From the NCBI GenBank assembly GCA_963663735.2, contig CAXXHN010000001.1, positions 434,001-498,000 of the forward strand: a DNA stretch of 64,000 bases, given 5' to 3'. This document shows, in pieces, positions 8,494 through 16,725 of the stretch. The stretch comes from G963663735 sp963663735 (GTDB lineage: Bacteria; Acidobacteriota; UBA6911; RPQK01; JAPXNP01). The notes beneath the pieces were generated by a model. That model worked only from the letters and a program-made list of their open reading frames with translations, ran no database searches and was not told the DNA's origin. The position numbers and the translations under genes are program-made. The stretch's first letter is position 1, and the number at the start of each line of letters is the position of its first letter.

Positions 8494-9021
8494 CTGCCTG
8501 ACCATCGCAAGAAGTTTATTGACTGTATTCCAGTTTCTGGCTGTCACCGGGACACCCATTGCCCGCTCGACCCTGGCTGCCAGCTTGGAACGGCCAATCC
8601 CAGCCGGGGCATATAGATAGAAAATATTTTTGTCCAGCTTAAACTCCTCGGAATCTAATTTTATATTCGCGAGCCCATCCAGGTCAGGCTTTACCGGGGC
8701 AGATGTAAGAAAATAGAAGATTAAAGACTTTCCTTCCATAGTCTTGAAAGGATTATTTTCAAAGGCATCTTCCAGTTCCCTGGCTCTCATCAGCAGCACT
8801 TTTGGTTTGAACCCGTGGCTTTCCATAATCTTAGAGCTGATCTCTGCCGCAATCCCAGTTATTTTATTTCCATTAAACTGGAATACGGCATTACCGCTCT
8901 GGATCCAGGTTTTAACTTTTTCACAGCCAATGCCTTCAAGAATCCCCACAAGATCTCTCATTGGCAGGATATTATTGCCGCCGATATTGATGCCTCGCAA
9001 CAGCGCTACATATGTACCCAC
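8488..9021 (-). CDS. DUF1697 domain protein
   Basis: 177-residue DUF1697 protein, a widespread cytosolic family of unknown role. The N-terminal signature is YVALLRGINIGGNNILPMRDL and the next conserved block VKTWIQSGNAVFQF; the C-terminus keeps GRSKLAARVERAMGVPVTARNWNTV. The start is GTG at 9019-9021 with AAGGAAC upstream. The family is very often found as a single mobile gene, including in integron cassettes, which fits this setting between two structured spacers. Confidence 0.85.
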   Translation of the reverse strand: MGTYVALLRGINIGGNNILPMRDLVGILEGIGCEKVKTWIQSGNAVFQFNGNKITGIAAEISSKIMESHGFKPKVLLMRARELEDAFENNPFKTMEGKSLIFYFLTSAPVKPDLDGLANIKLDSEEFKLDKNIFYLYAPAGIGRSKLAARVERAMGVPVTARNWNTVNKLLAMVRQA

Positions 9022-9124
9022 TTCAGTTCCTTAAATGGCTCAATGCCAGGGGGAACCTGCCGCCGCCACCGAACCTGGATTGAAACGATCCACTCCCGGC
9101 GACCAGGGTGCCCCACCTGTTGTT
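9022..9124 (-). repeat. Palindromic spacer, possible degraded attC
   Basis: After the aminotransferase stop the minus strand reads AACAACAGGTGGGGCACC, later GGCGGCGGCAGGTTCCCCC. These GC-rich halves can pair imperfectly around an inner GGATCG/AATCC stem. The layout resembles an attC, but neither end matches the GTTRRRY core. Confidence 0.28.
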
Positions 9125-10327
9125 TTATTCTGCCGGTTTTTCCATGAGTCTCCGTATTGCCTTGCCCAGCCTCTCAATGCCGATTTCGATCGTGTCCTCG
9201 TCGGCGCAGGAAAAGTTGAGCCGGAGCGTAGAGTGTTTCTCACCGCGGACATAAAAGGGGTCGCCCGGAACGAATACAACCTTATCCTGGACCGCCAGCT
9301 CGAACAGGTCAATAGCGGCCATCCGCGACGGCAGTTCAGCCCACAGGAACATCCCTCCTTCCGGCCTGGTGTAAGCGACCCGGGAAGGGAAATGCCTCCG
9401 GATACTGTCTTGCATCGCTTGGCACTGCCGGCCATAGACGTCACAAATCAAACGTATGTGTTCGTCGGCGTTGTTATCACAAAGGTACTGCTGAACAATG
9501 CGTTGCGTGAAATGGCTGGTGTGGAGATCCGTCGCCTGTTTTGCCGTGATCAACTTGTGCATTAACAGGGGCGGCGCAACGATCCAGCCGAGCCTCAGGC
9601 CCGGCACCAGAGTTTTGGAGAAAGATCCCAGCAGGATTGTATTCCGGGGTAGAATTTCCTTGAAGGAAGTTCCCGTCTGACCCGCGAATCTGAGTTCGCC
9701 ATAAGGATCGTCCTCGATTAACAGTGTTCCGGTCCCTTCAAGTATCCTCGCCAGCTCCAGCCTGTTCTGCTCTGAATAGGAGATCCCGGATGGGTTCTGA
9801 AAGTTCGGGACTGTGTACATTATTTTTGGGTGGCCGGTGGACAAGGCCCCGCCCAGCGCGGCGGGATCCATTCCCTCCCGGGAGACCGGGACAGGTAAGA
9901 ATTCCGGCCGGTATAAGGAAAGGGCCTGAATAGCCCCCAGGTAACCAGGCTCTTCGATTACAACCCCGTCTCCCTCATTGAGAAGCGTCTTACCGAGCAA
10001 GTCCAGGCCCTGCTGTGAGCCGTTTGTGATGAGGATGCTTTCAACGGGTATATCCAGGTTTGACTTCTCCCGATAACGCGCTGATATGTATTCCCTCAGT
10101 CCAGCGTGGCCTTCTGAGTTGGCATACTGCAGTACGTCTCCGCCGTGAGCATCCAGGACCTTGCAGGTTGCTTCCTTAATCGCGGCGACCGGGAACAGTT
10201 TCCGGTTCGGCAAACCTCCCGCGAAGGAAATAACGGAAGGGTCAAGGGCGACCTTAAGTATTTCGCGGATAAAGGATCGAGGCACGTCTGCGATTCGGTC
10301 CGAAAAGATGCGATCGATGTTTTCCAT
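9125..10327 (-). CDS. PLP-dependent aminotransferase, class I/II (LysN/2-aminoadipate type)
   Basis: 400-residue fold-type I aminotransferase. Visible features in order: VISFAGGLPNRKLFP near residue 32 (substrate-loop motif of the LysN/KAT II/MocR group), LITNGSQQGLDLL near residue 100 (PLP-phosphate contact), YTVPNFQNPSGISY near residue 172 (the Asn that binds PLP), IEDDPYGELRF near 205 (the PLP Asp and Tyr), and the catalytic lysine in GSFSKTLVPGLRLGW near 235. It lacks a MocR DNA-binding domain. It probably transaminates 2-aminoadipate or branched/aromatic amino acids. It is the first gene after the attI-like copy A, with GGAGAAAGAG before the ATG. Confidence 0.88.
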   Translation of the reverse strand: MENIDRIFSDRIADVPRSFIREILKVALDPSVISFAGGLPNRKLFPVAAIKEATCKVLDAHGGDVLQYANSEGHAGLREYISARYREKSNLDIPVESILITNGSQQGLDLLGKTLLNEGDGVVIEEPGYLGAIQALSLYRPEFLPVPVSREGMDPAALGGALSTGHPKIMYTVPNFQNPSGISYSEQNRLELARILEGTGTLLIEDDPYGELRFAGQTGTSFKEILPRNTILLGSFSKTLVPGLRLGWIVAPPLLMHKLITAKQATDLHTSHFTQRIVQQYLCDNNADEHIRLICDVYGRQCQAMQDSIRRHFPSRVAYTRPEGGMFLWAELPSRMAAIDLFELAVQDKVVFVPGDPFYVRGEKHSTLRLNFSCADEDTIEIGIERLGKAIRRLMEKPAE

Positions 10328-10342
10328 TCTCTTTCTCCAGGC

Positions 10343-10530
10343 GCATAACTGCTATTAAAAAGATCCGCGCGGGATGGGGATCTGTAAATTTCTATCCGGA
10401 TACGATGCACTCAGCTGTTTCACCTAAGGCTTGATGGCATACCCTTTTTCAAGAATTCTACGCTCATCCAGGCACTTATTCATATATCCCGTTCTGAATT
10501 ATCCTGGTCAGTGTAAAACTACTTCCCAAG
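10343..10530 (-). repeat. attI-like repeat, copy A
   Basis: One of three related intergenic repeats. About 100 bases (10421-10520) are nearly identical to 11803-11904 (copy B), and the layout matches copy C at 18233-18408. On the minus strand each copy runs from a remnant of the integrase 3' end, through the conserved block, to a hairpin (here 10361-10383, AGATCC...GGATCT) and then a core-like GTTATGC (10343-10349) just before the next gene. That is the order expected for intI, attI and first cassette when the integrase is co-oriented with the cassettes. Confidence 0.55.
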
Positions 10531-10590
10531 GTGAGTCCATAGTGCGGTGGACACCGGCAGGGACGCGCGGATTATCCTCCATGAATTCCC
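10531..10590 (-). pseudogene. Integron integrase C-terminal tail remnant
   Basis: On the minus strand the frame reads NPRVPAGVHRTMDSPWEVV and then stops. The PAGV-x-x-x-MDS stretch corresponds to the last residues of integron integrases (compare the better-preserved copy ending at 18409). Only about 15 residues of homology remain, and nothing integrase-like was recognised further upstream. The DNA identity to the 18.4 kb copy (GAGTCCATA and GGCAGGGACGC on the plus strand) supports common origin. Confidence 0.45.
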
Positions 10591-10716
10591 GGGTTTACTG
10601 ATCGAACTTCATGGCTCACGGCGTGATGTGGCAGGTGAGGCTTCCGGGCATATTTCTGTCCGGGAGGCTTTTCAGCGACGTGATAGCGGCTTCGATTTGC
10701 AGCCCCAGGTTAGGTT

Positions 10717-11226
10717 TTATGAACTCTGTTTTGCATCCACTTCATTCAAGAACGCTACTATGTCGTGTTCAAAGGCAGTGACACCCTCGATAATCTCCGC
10801 AGTGAGATTGCGTTCAGATTCCAGTGAACAGCCTGCCGTAAGCACCGCTATCACGATGGCATCAATGCCGACTGCGGGCTCAACGAGTGAGTGTTTCTTG
10901 TAGCCGGTGTTTAGAAGTAGCTCCCAATAGCGTTTCTGTACCTTTCGATTCCGTGCAGCGAGCCAGACTTCGAAGCTAAACGTTTCATAGTTGAAAACGA
11001 TTGCAAGTTTGAGATCGCGGACCTTCAGCGCGTCAGGGAACACCGCGAAGTAGGTCATATCGAAATAGCCTTGGTATAATCCAGATACCGCGCGTTCACC
11101 TTGTTGTTCGACAAACACCGTTCGCAATCGAGACACGTATGAGATAATTCCTCTATACGCACGCTGTATCAAGCCATCATTCAGGCGTATTCGCAACTCC
11201 TGGATATCTTCGTCGAGTGTATTCAT
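10717..11226 (-). CDS. DUF7000 family protein
   Basis: 169-residue soluble protein. MNTLDEDIQELRIRLNDG, then QRAYRGIISYVSRLRTVF and YFDMTYFAVFPDALKVRDLK, correspond to a family annotated as DUF7000, with no known function. I chose the ATG at 11224-11226, preceded by AGAAGGAG, over a ten-codon longer form. It follows the CMD gene closely (stop at 11271), so the two probably form one transcript or one two-gene cassette. After its stop the minus strand reads AACCTAACC, which looks like an attC R'' element, but the matching R' is missing because integrase-tail remnant sequence follows. Confidence 0.6.
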   Translation of the reverse strand: MNTLDEDIQELRIRLNDGLIQRAYRGIISYVSRLRTVFVEQQGERAVSGLYQGYFDMTYFAVFPDALKVRDLKLAIVFNYETFSFEVWLAARNRKVQKRYWELLLNTGYKKHSLVEPAVGIDAIVIAVLTAGCSLESERNLTAEIIEGVTAFEHDIVAFLNEVDAKQSS

Positions 11227-11270
11227 TACGCTACTCCTTCTATTACCTAAAGTCACGCTTCACGGGCGCT

Positions 11271-11684
11271 TTACTCAGCGGCGGAGTCGGCGGGGGAAGT
11301 GTCCTGTGGAAGCGCTGGTTTCCGACTTTCTTTTTTGTTTCTAAAATAGTCTAACGCCTTTACCACAAAACGAGCATATGCCCCGGCTTGGCCCCCACCC
11401 ATTTCTATCGACACATCAATTGTTTCGTAAATTTCTTCATCAGTCGCGCCATTCTGAATTGCCTGGTCGAGATGCCACTCCATGCAAGGCTCGCATTTAG
11501 TAACAATCGAAATTGCCAGTGCCATTAATTCGTTTGTCTTTTTATTAAGAGCGCCGTCTCTGAACGCCTTCACTTCCAATTCTAAAAATGGCTTGTATGT
11601 TTTCACATTTTCGAGAAATTTCCTGTGTGTCCTTTTTCTGTCGTCAATACTCTGTTCAATTTTCTTTTCTGTTAAATCCTTCAT
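11271..11684 (-). CDS. Carboxymuconolactone decarboxylase (AhpD-like) family protein
   Basis: 137-residue one-domain AhpD/CMD-like protein. The core motif is VTKCEPCMEWHLDQAIQNGATDEEIYE, with the complete CxxC-x3-H (CEPCMEWH) redox and proton-relay set that is incomplete in the CMD protein at 7.5 kb. YKPFLELEVKAF and MGGGQAGAYARFVVKALDYF are further family blocks. It probably acts in peroxide or disulfide chemistry in the cytosol. I start it at ATG 11682-11684; an in-frame TTG eight codons upstream is less likely. It is the first gene after attI-like copy B, and DUF7000 follows. Confidence 0.8.
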   Translation of the reverse strand: MKDLTEKKIEQSIDDRKRTHRKFLENVKTYKPFLELEVKAFRDGALNKKTNELMALAISIVTKCEPCMEWHLDQAIQNGATDEEIYETIDVSIEMGGGQAGAYARFVVKALDYFRNKKESRKPALPQDTSPADSAAE

Positions 11685-11727
11685 ACTCGCCTCGACTTTT
11701 GAGAGCAAATTACGATTGTCCTCTGCC

Positions 11728-11905
11728 GGTAACTATAATTTGAAAGATCCGCGTAAGATGCGGATCTGTTGTTTTCTTTCTCTATACGATACCTCAAGGT
11801 ATTTTACCTAAGGCCTGATGACATACCCTTTTTCAAGAATTCTACGCTCATCCAGGCACTTATTCATATATCCCGTTCTGAATTATCCTGGTCAATATAA
11901 AACAT
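11728..11905 (-). repeat. attI-like repeat, copy B
   Basis: Second copy of the attI-like module. Positions 11803-11904 repeat 10421-10520 almost base for base. The hairpin at 11745-11767 is a perfect AGATCCGC / GCGGATCT stem with a seven-base loop, and GTTACC (minus strand) stands at the cassette-side border. The adjoining integrase tail is eroded: only ACTCAC...AGAGGA-like similarity to the other copies remains to its right. Confidence 0.5.
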
Positions 11906-12217
11906 CCTCTTGATGTGAGTTGAAAGGGATAGTGGTATTTCCGAATGCTTGTATTAAACAAGGATAAGACAGTTGTCACCCAGCGATCAAAGGGAGGTAA
12001 TTTTGTGAGAAACAAAAAGTCCGACCTACATTCTGACTATTAGTCTTCATAGTTTCAGGTTTTCCACGAACTACAATTTTCTAATAATTCATAATCCATT
12101 GAAAACAAATCTCTTTGCCTATTTGGTATAGAAATTGTAATACATACAAAGGTAGGTAGTTTCAGCTTAACTAAAACCGGCCTAAAATCTTCGGCCAAAA
12201 CTGGAAGGGAGTAAAGA
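11906..12217 (+). other. AT-rich leader region of the peptide operon
   Basis: 312 bases without a clear gene. A strong ribosome-binding site (AGGGAGG) precedes a 12-codon open frame from GTG 12005 to TAG 12043 (MRNKKSDLHSDY), which could be a leader peptide or the truncated start of a lost gene. Upstream of the peptide gene I see TTGAAA near 12102 and TATAGA near 12130, spaced too widely for a confident promoter. Nothing else was recognised. Confidence 0.3.
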
Positions 12218-12436
12218 ATGACCAGGAAAATTGTAGCGTTGTGTTTACTAATTCTGATACCAGTAACACTTAACTGCATGGCAACGTCAGACATTACATC
12301 GGCTTGGTCTAATGTGATGGGTAGAGGGAGAATGGGACTCAATTGGATATCAGCATTCGAAGTTGCAGCGCTAATAACATGCGCAACAATTCCGGGTGTC
12401 GGCTTCATTGCGTGTGGTGCAGCCACCATAGCATAA
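12218..12436 (+). CDS. Small hydrophobic secreted peptide, candidate bacteriocin precursor
   Basis: 72-residue peptide. Residues 1-22 form a Sec-like leader (basic TRK, hydrophobic core, then CMA). After a short polar stretch with MGRGRMG comes a glycine- and alanine-rich hydrophobic end, WISAFEVAALITCATIPGVG and FIACGAATIA, with cysteines at 55 and 66. A good GGAAGGGAG precedes the ATG. It heads an operon of two membrane proteins (one SpoIIM-like), a thioredoxin and an ABC exporter. SpoIIM/DUF95 proteins are conserved partners of circular bacteriocins, so I infer an exported antimicrobial or signalling peptide, possibly disulfide-bonded. The cysteine at 20 lacks a good lipobox. I recognise no named family. 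Confidence 0.6.
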   Translation: MTRKIVALCLLILIPVTLNCMATSDITSAWSNVMGRGRMGLNWISAFEVAALITCATIPGVGFIACGAATIA

Positions 12437-12461
12437 TTGAAAAGAGAAAGCCAACTAAAAA

Positions 12462-13121
12462 ATGAGATGGTTATCAGATTATATCTTTGATCCTGAAACC
12501 TTTTTTAATCAGGCAAAAAACAAAAATCTCAATTTCATATTAGTTTTAGGGGGCTTTCTCTCATCCCTTTTTCTCCATACAACTGGTTACTTAATCCTTG
12601 CGATTAAGAATGTTAAAGCTTTAAATCAATCATTAGAAAATCTAGATACAACATTTCAAATCCCCATAATGATGGTTTGTGGAATTTCGATCTTAAGTTC
12701 ATTAAATTTTGGAGTGATCTGGTTATTGGTAATTCTCTATTTCATATGTATTGATGTTATTGTTAGAAATGAAAATAATTATATTTACTTTGCAAAAATG
12801 TCGGCACTCTCTTTCTATTGTATGACACCTTACTTCCTGTCAATTCTAATATTCTCGATCCTATATACACCTCAGACTGTTCCTTCTCCTATGGATAGTT
12901 CATATCAGAGCATAGCGAGTTGGTCCTTTGAATCATCTCAACAAATAAAAAATGGGAGGTTCTATTCTATCATAAGTAATCTTGAATATTTTTTTGATAT
13001 TTGGCTCATCACACTATTAACAGTTTCCTATAAATCATTTTCACAACAATCTTACTTATTCTGTTGTATTTGTGCAATTATATTTATAGCAATGATAATA
13101 TGGCTTAATCTAATTATATAA
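12462..13121 (+). CDS. Yip1-like membrane protein of the peptide operon
   Basis: 219-residue integral membrane protein with five or six hydrophobic segments. The arrangement (IFDPETFFNQ at the N-terminus, then paired helices and SALSFYCMTPYFLSILIF) resembles the bacterial Yip1 domain. No catalytic motif is visible. It begins 25 bases after the peptide gene and ends one base before the SpoIIM-like gene, so it is part of the operon. It is strongly AT-rich compared with the flanking chromosome. It may serve in immunity or maturation of the peptide; that is inference from position only. Confidence 0.5.
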   Translation: MRWLSDYIFDPETFFNQAKNKNLNFILVLGGFLSSLFLHTTGYLILAIKNVKALNQSLENLDTTFQIPIMMVCGISILSSLNFGVIWLLVILYFICIDVIVRNENNYIYFAKMSALSFYCMTPYFLSILIFSILYTPQTVPSPMDSSYQSIASWSFESSQQIKNGRFYSIISNLEYFFDIWLITLLTVSYKSFSQQSYLFCCICAIIFIAMIIWLNLII

Positions 13122-13122
13122 A

Positions 13123-13629
13123 ATGCTAAATAAAATTCTTGTAATTAACCTTTTATGCATGGTTATAATTATATCTTTTGGAATAACCTTGAGTAATATT
13201 TTCATCACAACATCACTAAACAATCAATATGATGATCCATCAATTAATGCACCGTTAGAGAATTTCAAAAATATTTATAAGAATAATATTCATCTGTTGT
13301 TTAACGTTTTTCTGGGAACTATTACATGCGGTGTGTACTCATTTCTATTACTCTGTTGGAATAGTTTTCATTTAGGAACAGGAATAATCTCCTTGTTGCA
13401 AATGAATAAATCCAACTATTTCATTTTATTCTCTTATATGACTTTAGAGTTTACCTCCTTATGTCTTTCAGTTACAGCTGCAGAAAACCTTGGCATTAAT
13501 CTATTTTGGTATATCCTTAAATATCGTAAGCCCAAAGGTATACTAAAAACTATTATTTTAACTTTGATATCGTTATTAATGATAACTTTAGCAGGCATAT
13601 TAGAAACTCTATATATTTATGTTTCATGA
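13123..13629 (+). CDS. SpoIIM/DUF95-like membrane protein
   Basis: 168-residue membrane protein with four or five helices. The C-terminal half has the SpoIIM-family pattern: FLGTITCGVYSFLLL, a helix, YMTLEFTSLCLSVTAAENLG (compare the family block ending in E-x-x-A and A-x-x-G), and a final helix GILETLYIYV. Relatives of this size are conserved in circular bacteriocin clusters, where they assist maturation, export or immunity. It starts one base after the previous stop and its end overlaps the thioredoxin gene by 11 bases, so translation is coupled. Family assignment is from pattern only. Confidence 0.55.
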   Translation: MLNKILVINLLCMVIIISFGITLSNIFITTSLNNQYDDPSINAPLENFKNIYKNNIHLLFNVFLGTITCGVYSFLLLCWNSFHLGTGIISLLQMNKSNYFILFSYMTLEFTSLCLSVTAAENLGINLFWYILKYRKPKGILKTIILTLISLLMITLAGILETLYIYVS

Positions 13630-14161
13630 TATGGATATGATTTTGACACTATTAAAAAACCGTGGAATAATTTTGATATTGTTTTTTATGGTAGTTGCGA
13701 TTACACTAGTGCTATTAAGACAGAAAATGAGAGAATATCGAAGTCACACTATTTATATCGGCAGTGAGACGTCAGCCCCAATTACAAATTTTGATCTTGT
13801 TAATGCAACAGGAGAAAGCTTTAAATTGCAAGATATTATGTCTACTGATAGCTCAACCTGGATCTATTTTTTCAGCCCAAATTGTGGTGCATGTAAAGCA
13901 ATTAACAATCAAATAGAACCTAAGCTCTCAAAAAATCTTATTTATGCCTCCTTTGCTCCGATCTCATTCCTTTCTACTTACAAGAAGAAAAGTGGGATTA
14001 GCGCCCCTCTTTTTTCCTTACATCCTAAATACACAAGAATAATCGGAATTTCAACAGTTCCCTTTTTAATTAAAATTGATCGACGAGGATATATTATAGA
14101 GAAAGAATCTAATTATAAAGTAATTTTAGATCGCCTCACGGATATCACAAAATCTAATTAA
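13619..14161 (+). CDS. Membrane-anchored TlpA-like thioredoxin
   Basis: 180-residue thiol-disulfide protein. An N-terminal hydrophobic anchor (about residues 9-30) is followed by a periplasmic or extracytoplasmic redoxin domain: APITNFDLVNATGESFKLQD, then the active site FSPNCGACKAIN (CxxC near residues 90-93) and a cis-proline loop GISTVPFLIKIDRRGYI. Starts at 13631 or 13637 are also possible. In this operon it could oxidise or protect the two cysteines in the hydrophobic end of the small peptide. The domain call is firm; the role is inferred. Confidence 0.75.
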   Translation: MFHDMDMILTLLKNRGIILILFFMVVAITLVLLRQKMREYRSHTIYIGSETSAPITNFDLVNATGESFKLQDIMSTDSSTWIYFFSPNCGACKAINNQIEPKLSKNLIYASFAPISFLSTYKKKSGISAPLFSLHPKYTRIIGISTVPFLIKIDRRGYIIEKESNYKVILDRLTDITKSN

Positions 14162-14190
14162 TATCGTTTTGAATATGAGAAGGATTCTAA

Positions 14191-14889
14191 ATGAATTTTT
14201 CAAGATACTCCAATAATAAAAAAAGTAAAATTCTATTTACACTTTTCTTAAAAGATTTAAAAATACATCCTTATACTAATCTATTTATTTTCGCATTTCC
14301 AACTCTATTTATCTCAATTATGTATCTAGTAAGCATCACATATTTCGATAGTTTTGAGACGAGAGATTGTATATATCTTATTGGTAGAATGGGCATATTT
14401 ATGCCTTTATTCTACAGCGAATCGATTCTAGAAAGAGAACACAAAAAAAGGACATACATTCTAGTTAGAACTCTTCCTATCTCTGACGAGACTTCTTATC
14501 TAAGTAAAAATTTTTTTGCCTCTTTTCTTATAGTTATTTCTGAAATTCCCGGGCTCGTTTTTCTCTATTTGTATTTTAACTATATACCGATTCATATCTA
14601 TTCTCTATTATTAACTTGTCTATTTTTATTTTCAACGACTTTAACTCTGTTTCTTACTCTTAAATTTGGATTAAGACTTACTTTTCTAATTACTAATATT
14701 GCGGCCGCCATCTTTATATACCTATGGAGAAAATTCGAAGATTATTATCCTGTCCTAGCCGCTCAAATCACAGCAAATTATCTCCTATACTTTCTCGCTT
14801 CCGCACTTTTGCTGGTTGGGACTTACTTTTTCTACAGGCTTGGAGTGCGGCATTTCCAAAAGCGTGACACCAGGGAATTGGTAGCTTAA
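14191..14889 (+). CDS. ABC-2 type permease subunit
   Basis: 232-residue permease with six hydrophobic segments. The cytoplasmic segment ESILEREHKKRTYILVRTLPISDETSYLSK aligns with LISSEKERGTFLWLRTLP...SD of the permease at 15847, so the two are paralogues and probably form a heterodimer with the ATPase between them. A good GAGAAGGATTC precedes the ATG. The first 180 or so codons are very AT-rich, whereas the last 40 codons (from about 14750) have the GC-richer usage of the downstream genes, suggesting a junction inside the gene. Confidence 0.7.
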   Translation: MNFSRYSNNKKSKILFTLFLKDLKIHPYTNLFIFAFPTLFISIMYLVSITYFDSFETRDCIYLIGRMGIFMPLFYSESILEREHKKRTYILVRTLPISDETSYLSKNFFASFLIVISEIPGLVFLYLYFNYIPIHIYSLLLTCLFLFSTTLTLFLTLKFGLRLTFLITNIAAAIFIYLWRKFEDYYPVLAAQITANYLLYFLASALLLVGTYFFYRLGVRHFQKRDTRELVA

Positions 14890-14921
14890 AATCATACACT
14901 GTTCGGAATTACGAGGTACTT

Positions 14922-15830
14922 ATGACTACTTCTGGATTAACTGCTGCAGGGCTGGTTAAGAAATATCGGCATTTCCAATTGGGTCCGGTTGACATAAATC
15001 TTGAGCCTGGTTCCGCCACCGGATTGCTTGGTGCCAACGGAGCCGGGAAAACCACTTTGCTTAATTGCCTCGCTGGGCAAATGACCCCGGATGAAGGTGA
15101 AATTCACTGGGAAGGTCAACAAATATCCCTTCGCAACTGGAAAATCAGGGAGCACCTGGGATTCGTCACAGAGTATCCATCGTTATATGAGACTGTCACT
15201 GCCCGGGACCACCTGTTATTCGCTTCTCACATTTTTCAAAACTGGGACACAGACTTCGCTGAGAAATGGCTCAAAAAATTCGACCTGCCTCCCAAACAGA
15301 AAATCAAAGAGTTTTCCAAGGGAATGAAAGTCAAGCTTTCCATATTGATCGCTATATCCCACCGGGCTGATCTGCTGCTGCTGGATGAACCCACTTCTGG
15401 CCTTGATCCAGATACCAGATTTGAAATGCAGGATCATTTCCGGGACCTGGTTTCTACCAGGGAGGTGTGTATCCTTTTATCCTCACACCTGTTTGAAGAT
15501 ATTGAAAATGTAACCAGGGACGTAAAAATAATCAGCAAGGGGAAGTTAACGCATGATTTCTCCCTGGAATCCCTGAAAAACTACGTTTATATTGAGTCAG
15601 ATCCCCCGGGAGAAAGCGAAGAACCTGCTTCACAACCAATCTCTCCCGCTTTTACCTGGACGAAAGGCCGGCGCAAGTGTCAAGTACTGAAAAAAGAGGA
15701 GTTTGAGAAATTCAAAAGCCAACTCAGTTTCACCTCAAGCCGAATGGCTCGCCTTGAAGATATATATTTCGGATGCCAGGCTGGAAATGGGCCTGAATCC
15801 CAGGATTTCAAGTTAGATTCACTTAGTTAA
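14922..15830 (+). CDS. ABC transporter ATP-binding protein
   Basis: 302-residue ATPase of the drug/peptide exporter type. Walker A is GANGAGKTT (residues about 37-45), the signature is degenerate (FSKGMKVKLSI in place of LSGGQ), Walker B is LLLLDEPTSGLD near residue 158, and the H-loop is SSHLFED. A C-terminal extension of about 90 residues follows. With the two neighbouring permeases it forms a complete exporter, probably for the small hydrophobic peptide or for self-protection. ACGAGGT precedes the ATG. Codon use is GC-richer than in the first four operon genes. Confidence 0.88.
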   Translation: MTTSGLTAAGLVKKYRHFQLGPVDINLEPGSATGLLGANGAGKTTLLNCLAGQMTPDEGEIHWEGQQISLRNWKIREHLGFVTEYPSLYETVTARDHLLFASHIFQNWDTDFAEKWLKKFDLPPKQKIKEFSKGMKVKLSILIAISHRADLLLLDEPTSGLDPDTRFEMQDHFRDLVSTREVCILLSSHLFEDIENVTRDVKIISKGKLTHDFSLESLKNYVYIESDPPGESEEPASQPISPAFTWTKGRRKCQVLKKEEFEKFKSQLSFTSSRMARLEDIYFGCQAGNGPESQDFKLDSLS

Positions 15831-15846
15831 ATCCAAGGAGGCTGCC

Positions 15847-16509
15847 ATGCCGGTGATTCTTAAAATTTTACTGATGACGGCAAAAGATATTTACCTGAAA
15901 ATTGTCAACCTCTCCTTAATCTGGGGAGGACTGGTAGCAGGCTCAATCTTTCTAAGTCTTTTATCTCCCAGGTCAGGGTATGTTCCCCTGTTTGTTTTTC
16001 CGTTGCTGATGGCTTCATTCCTCTCTCTTTTTTATATGGAATGGTTGATTTCTTCTGAAAAAGAAAGGGGAACGTTTCTTTGGCTCAGGACGCTGCCCTT
16101 GTCGGATAGAACAATAGTCAGCTCAAAAATCATCACCCTGGCCCTGCTCCTGGCAATCCATCCCCTGGCTGTCCTTCCTTCCGCGCTAATAAATCCTGTC
16201 AACCTGCTGGTTTTTTTGATAACAGGTTTTATCGCAGTCAGCCTTTTCTGCGGATGTATATGGGGAATGCTGCTTTTCCTGGTTCTCAAAGGCGCGAATA
16301 AATACGTTATTCCTTTGTTCGCGATAATGATTATCAGCCTGCTGGCGTTAATCATGATGCAGAAATTCACCTGGCTGCCTGATTTTCTGACTACTCTTCC
16401 ATCCCGGTATACCGCGCTAACCCTGATTACCCCGGTTTCAGCGCTTTTAGGCTGGTGGGTTACCTGCAGGTATTTCGAATCGCGTGATTCCAACCGACTG
16501 ATTGACTGA
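15847..16509 (+). CDS. ABC-2 type permease subunit
   Basis: 220-residue membrane protein with about six helices, paralogous to the permease at 14191 through the motif SEKERGTFLWLRTLPLSD. It begins 16 bases after the ATPase stop with AAGGAGG upstream. A second, broken copy of its last 24 codons plus the following 50 bases lies at 18866-19000, so the 3' end has been duplicated. It closes the peptide-export operon; downstream, an attC site belonging to the opposing cassettes follows. Confidence 0.75.
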   Translation: MPVILKILLMTAKDIYLKIVNLSLIWGGLVAGSIFLSLLSPRSGYVPLFVFPLLMASFLSLFYMEWLISSEKERGTFLWLRTLPLSDRTIVSSKIITLALLLAIHPLAVLPSALINPVNLLVFLITGFIAVSLFCGCIWGMLLFLVLKGANKYVIPLFAIMIISLLALIMMQKFTWLPDFLTTLPSRYTALTLITPVSALLGWWVTCRYFESRDSNRLID

Positions 16510-16655
16510 TTACAATCAGCAATCCTGGTGGAATTCATGGACGACATGGACCGGGCGGATCGGACACCGCTCCACTCAATAAAGTCAGATACGCTATACA
16601 CACGGGTGTCAAATTTTTAATTTTTCTTTCTATCCTTTCGGGTTTCAATCAAGAA

Positions 16656-16725
16656 GCATAACGCTGCTAATCAGCCGCGCGGTATTTTGCGTCGGCTGAA
16701 TTAGCTTTTTTATCAGGTTTTATGC
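16656..16725 (-). repeat. Integron attC site (GFA cassette)
   Basis: 70-base site with full attC anatomy on the minus strand. GCATAAAAC (R'', 16717-16725) directly abuts the GFA stop codon. Then come GCTAATTCAGCCG (L''), a short spacer, CGGCTGATTAGC (L') with one unpaired base, and GTTATGC (R', 16656-16662). The L arms pair almost perfectly. The same core is seen at 8437-8493. Any cassette that followed on the left has been replaced by the end of the rightward ABC operon. Confidence 0.75.

Noticed and set aside
12218..12280. Lipoprotein signal in the small peptide (Cys 20)
   Set aside because: VTLNC lacks a small residue before the cysteine, so it does not fit a lipobox.
16032..16601. 190-codon minus-strand frame opposite the ABC permease
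   Set aside because: Entirely antisense to a gene with a good ribosome-binding site and family motifs; no family resemblance of its own.
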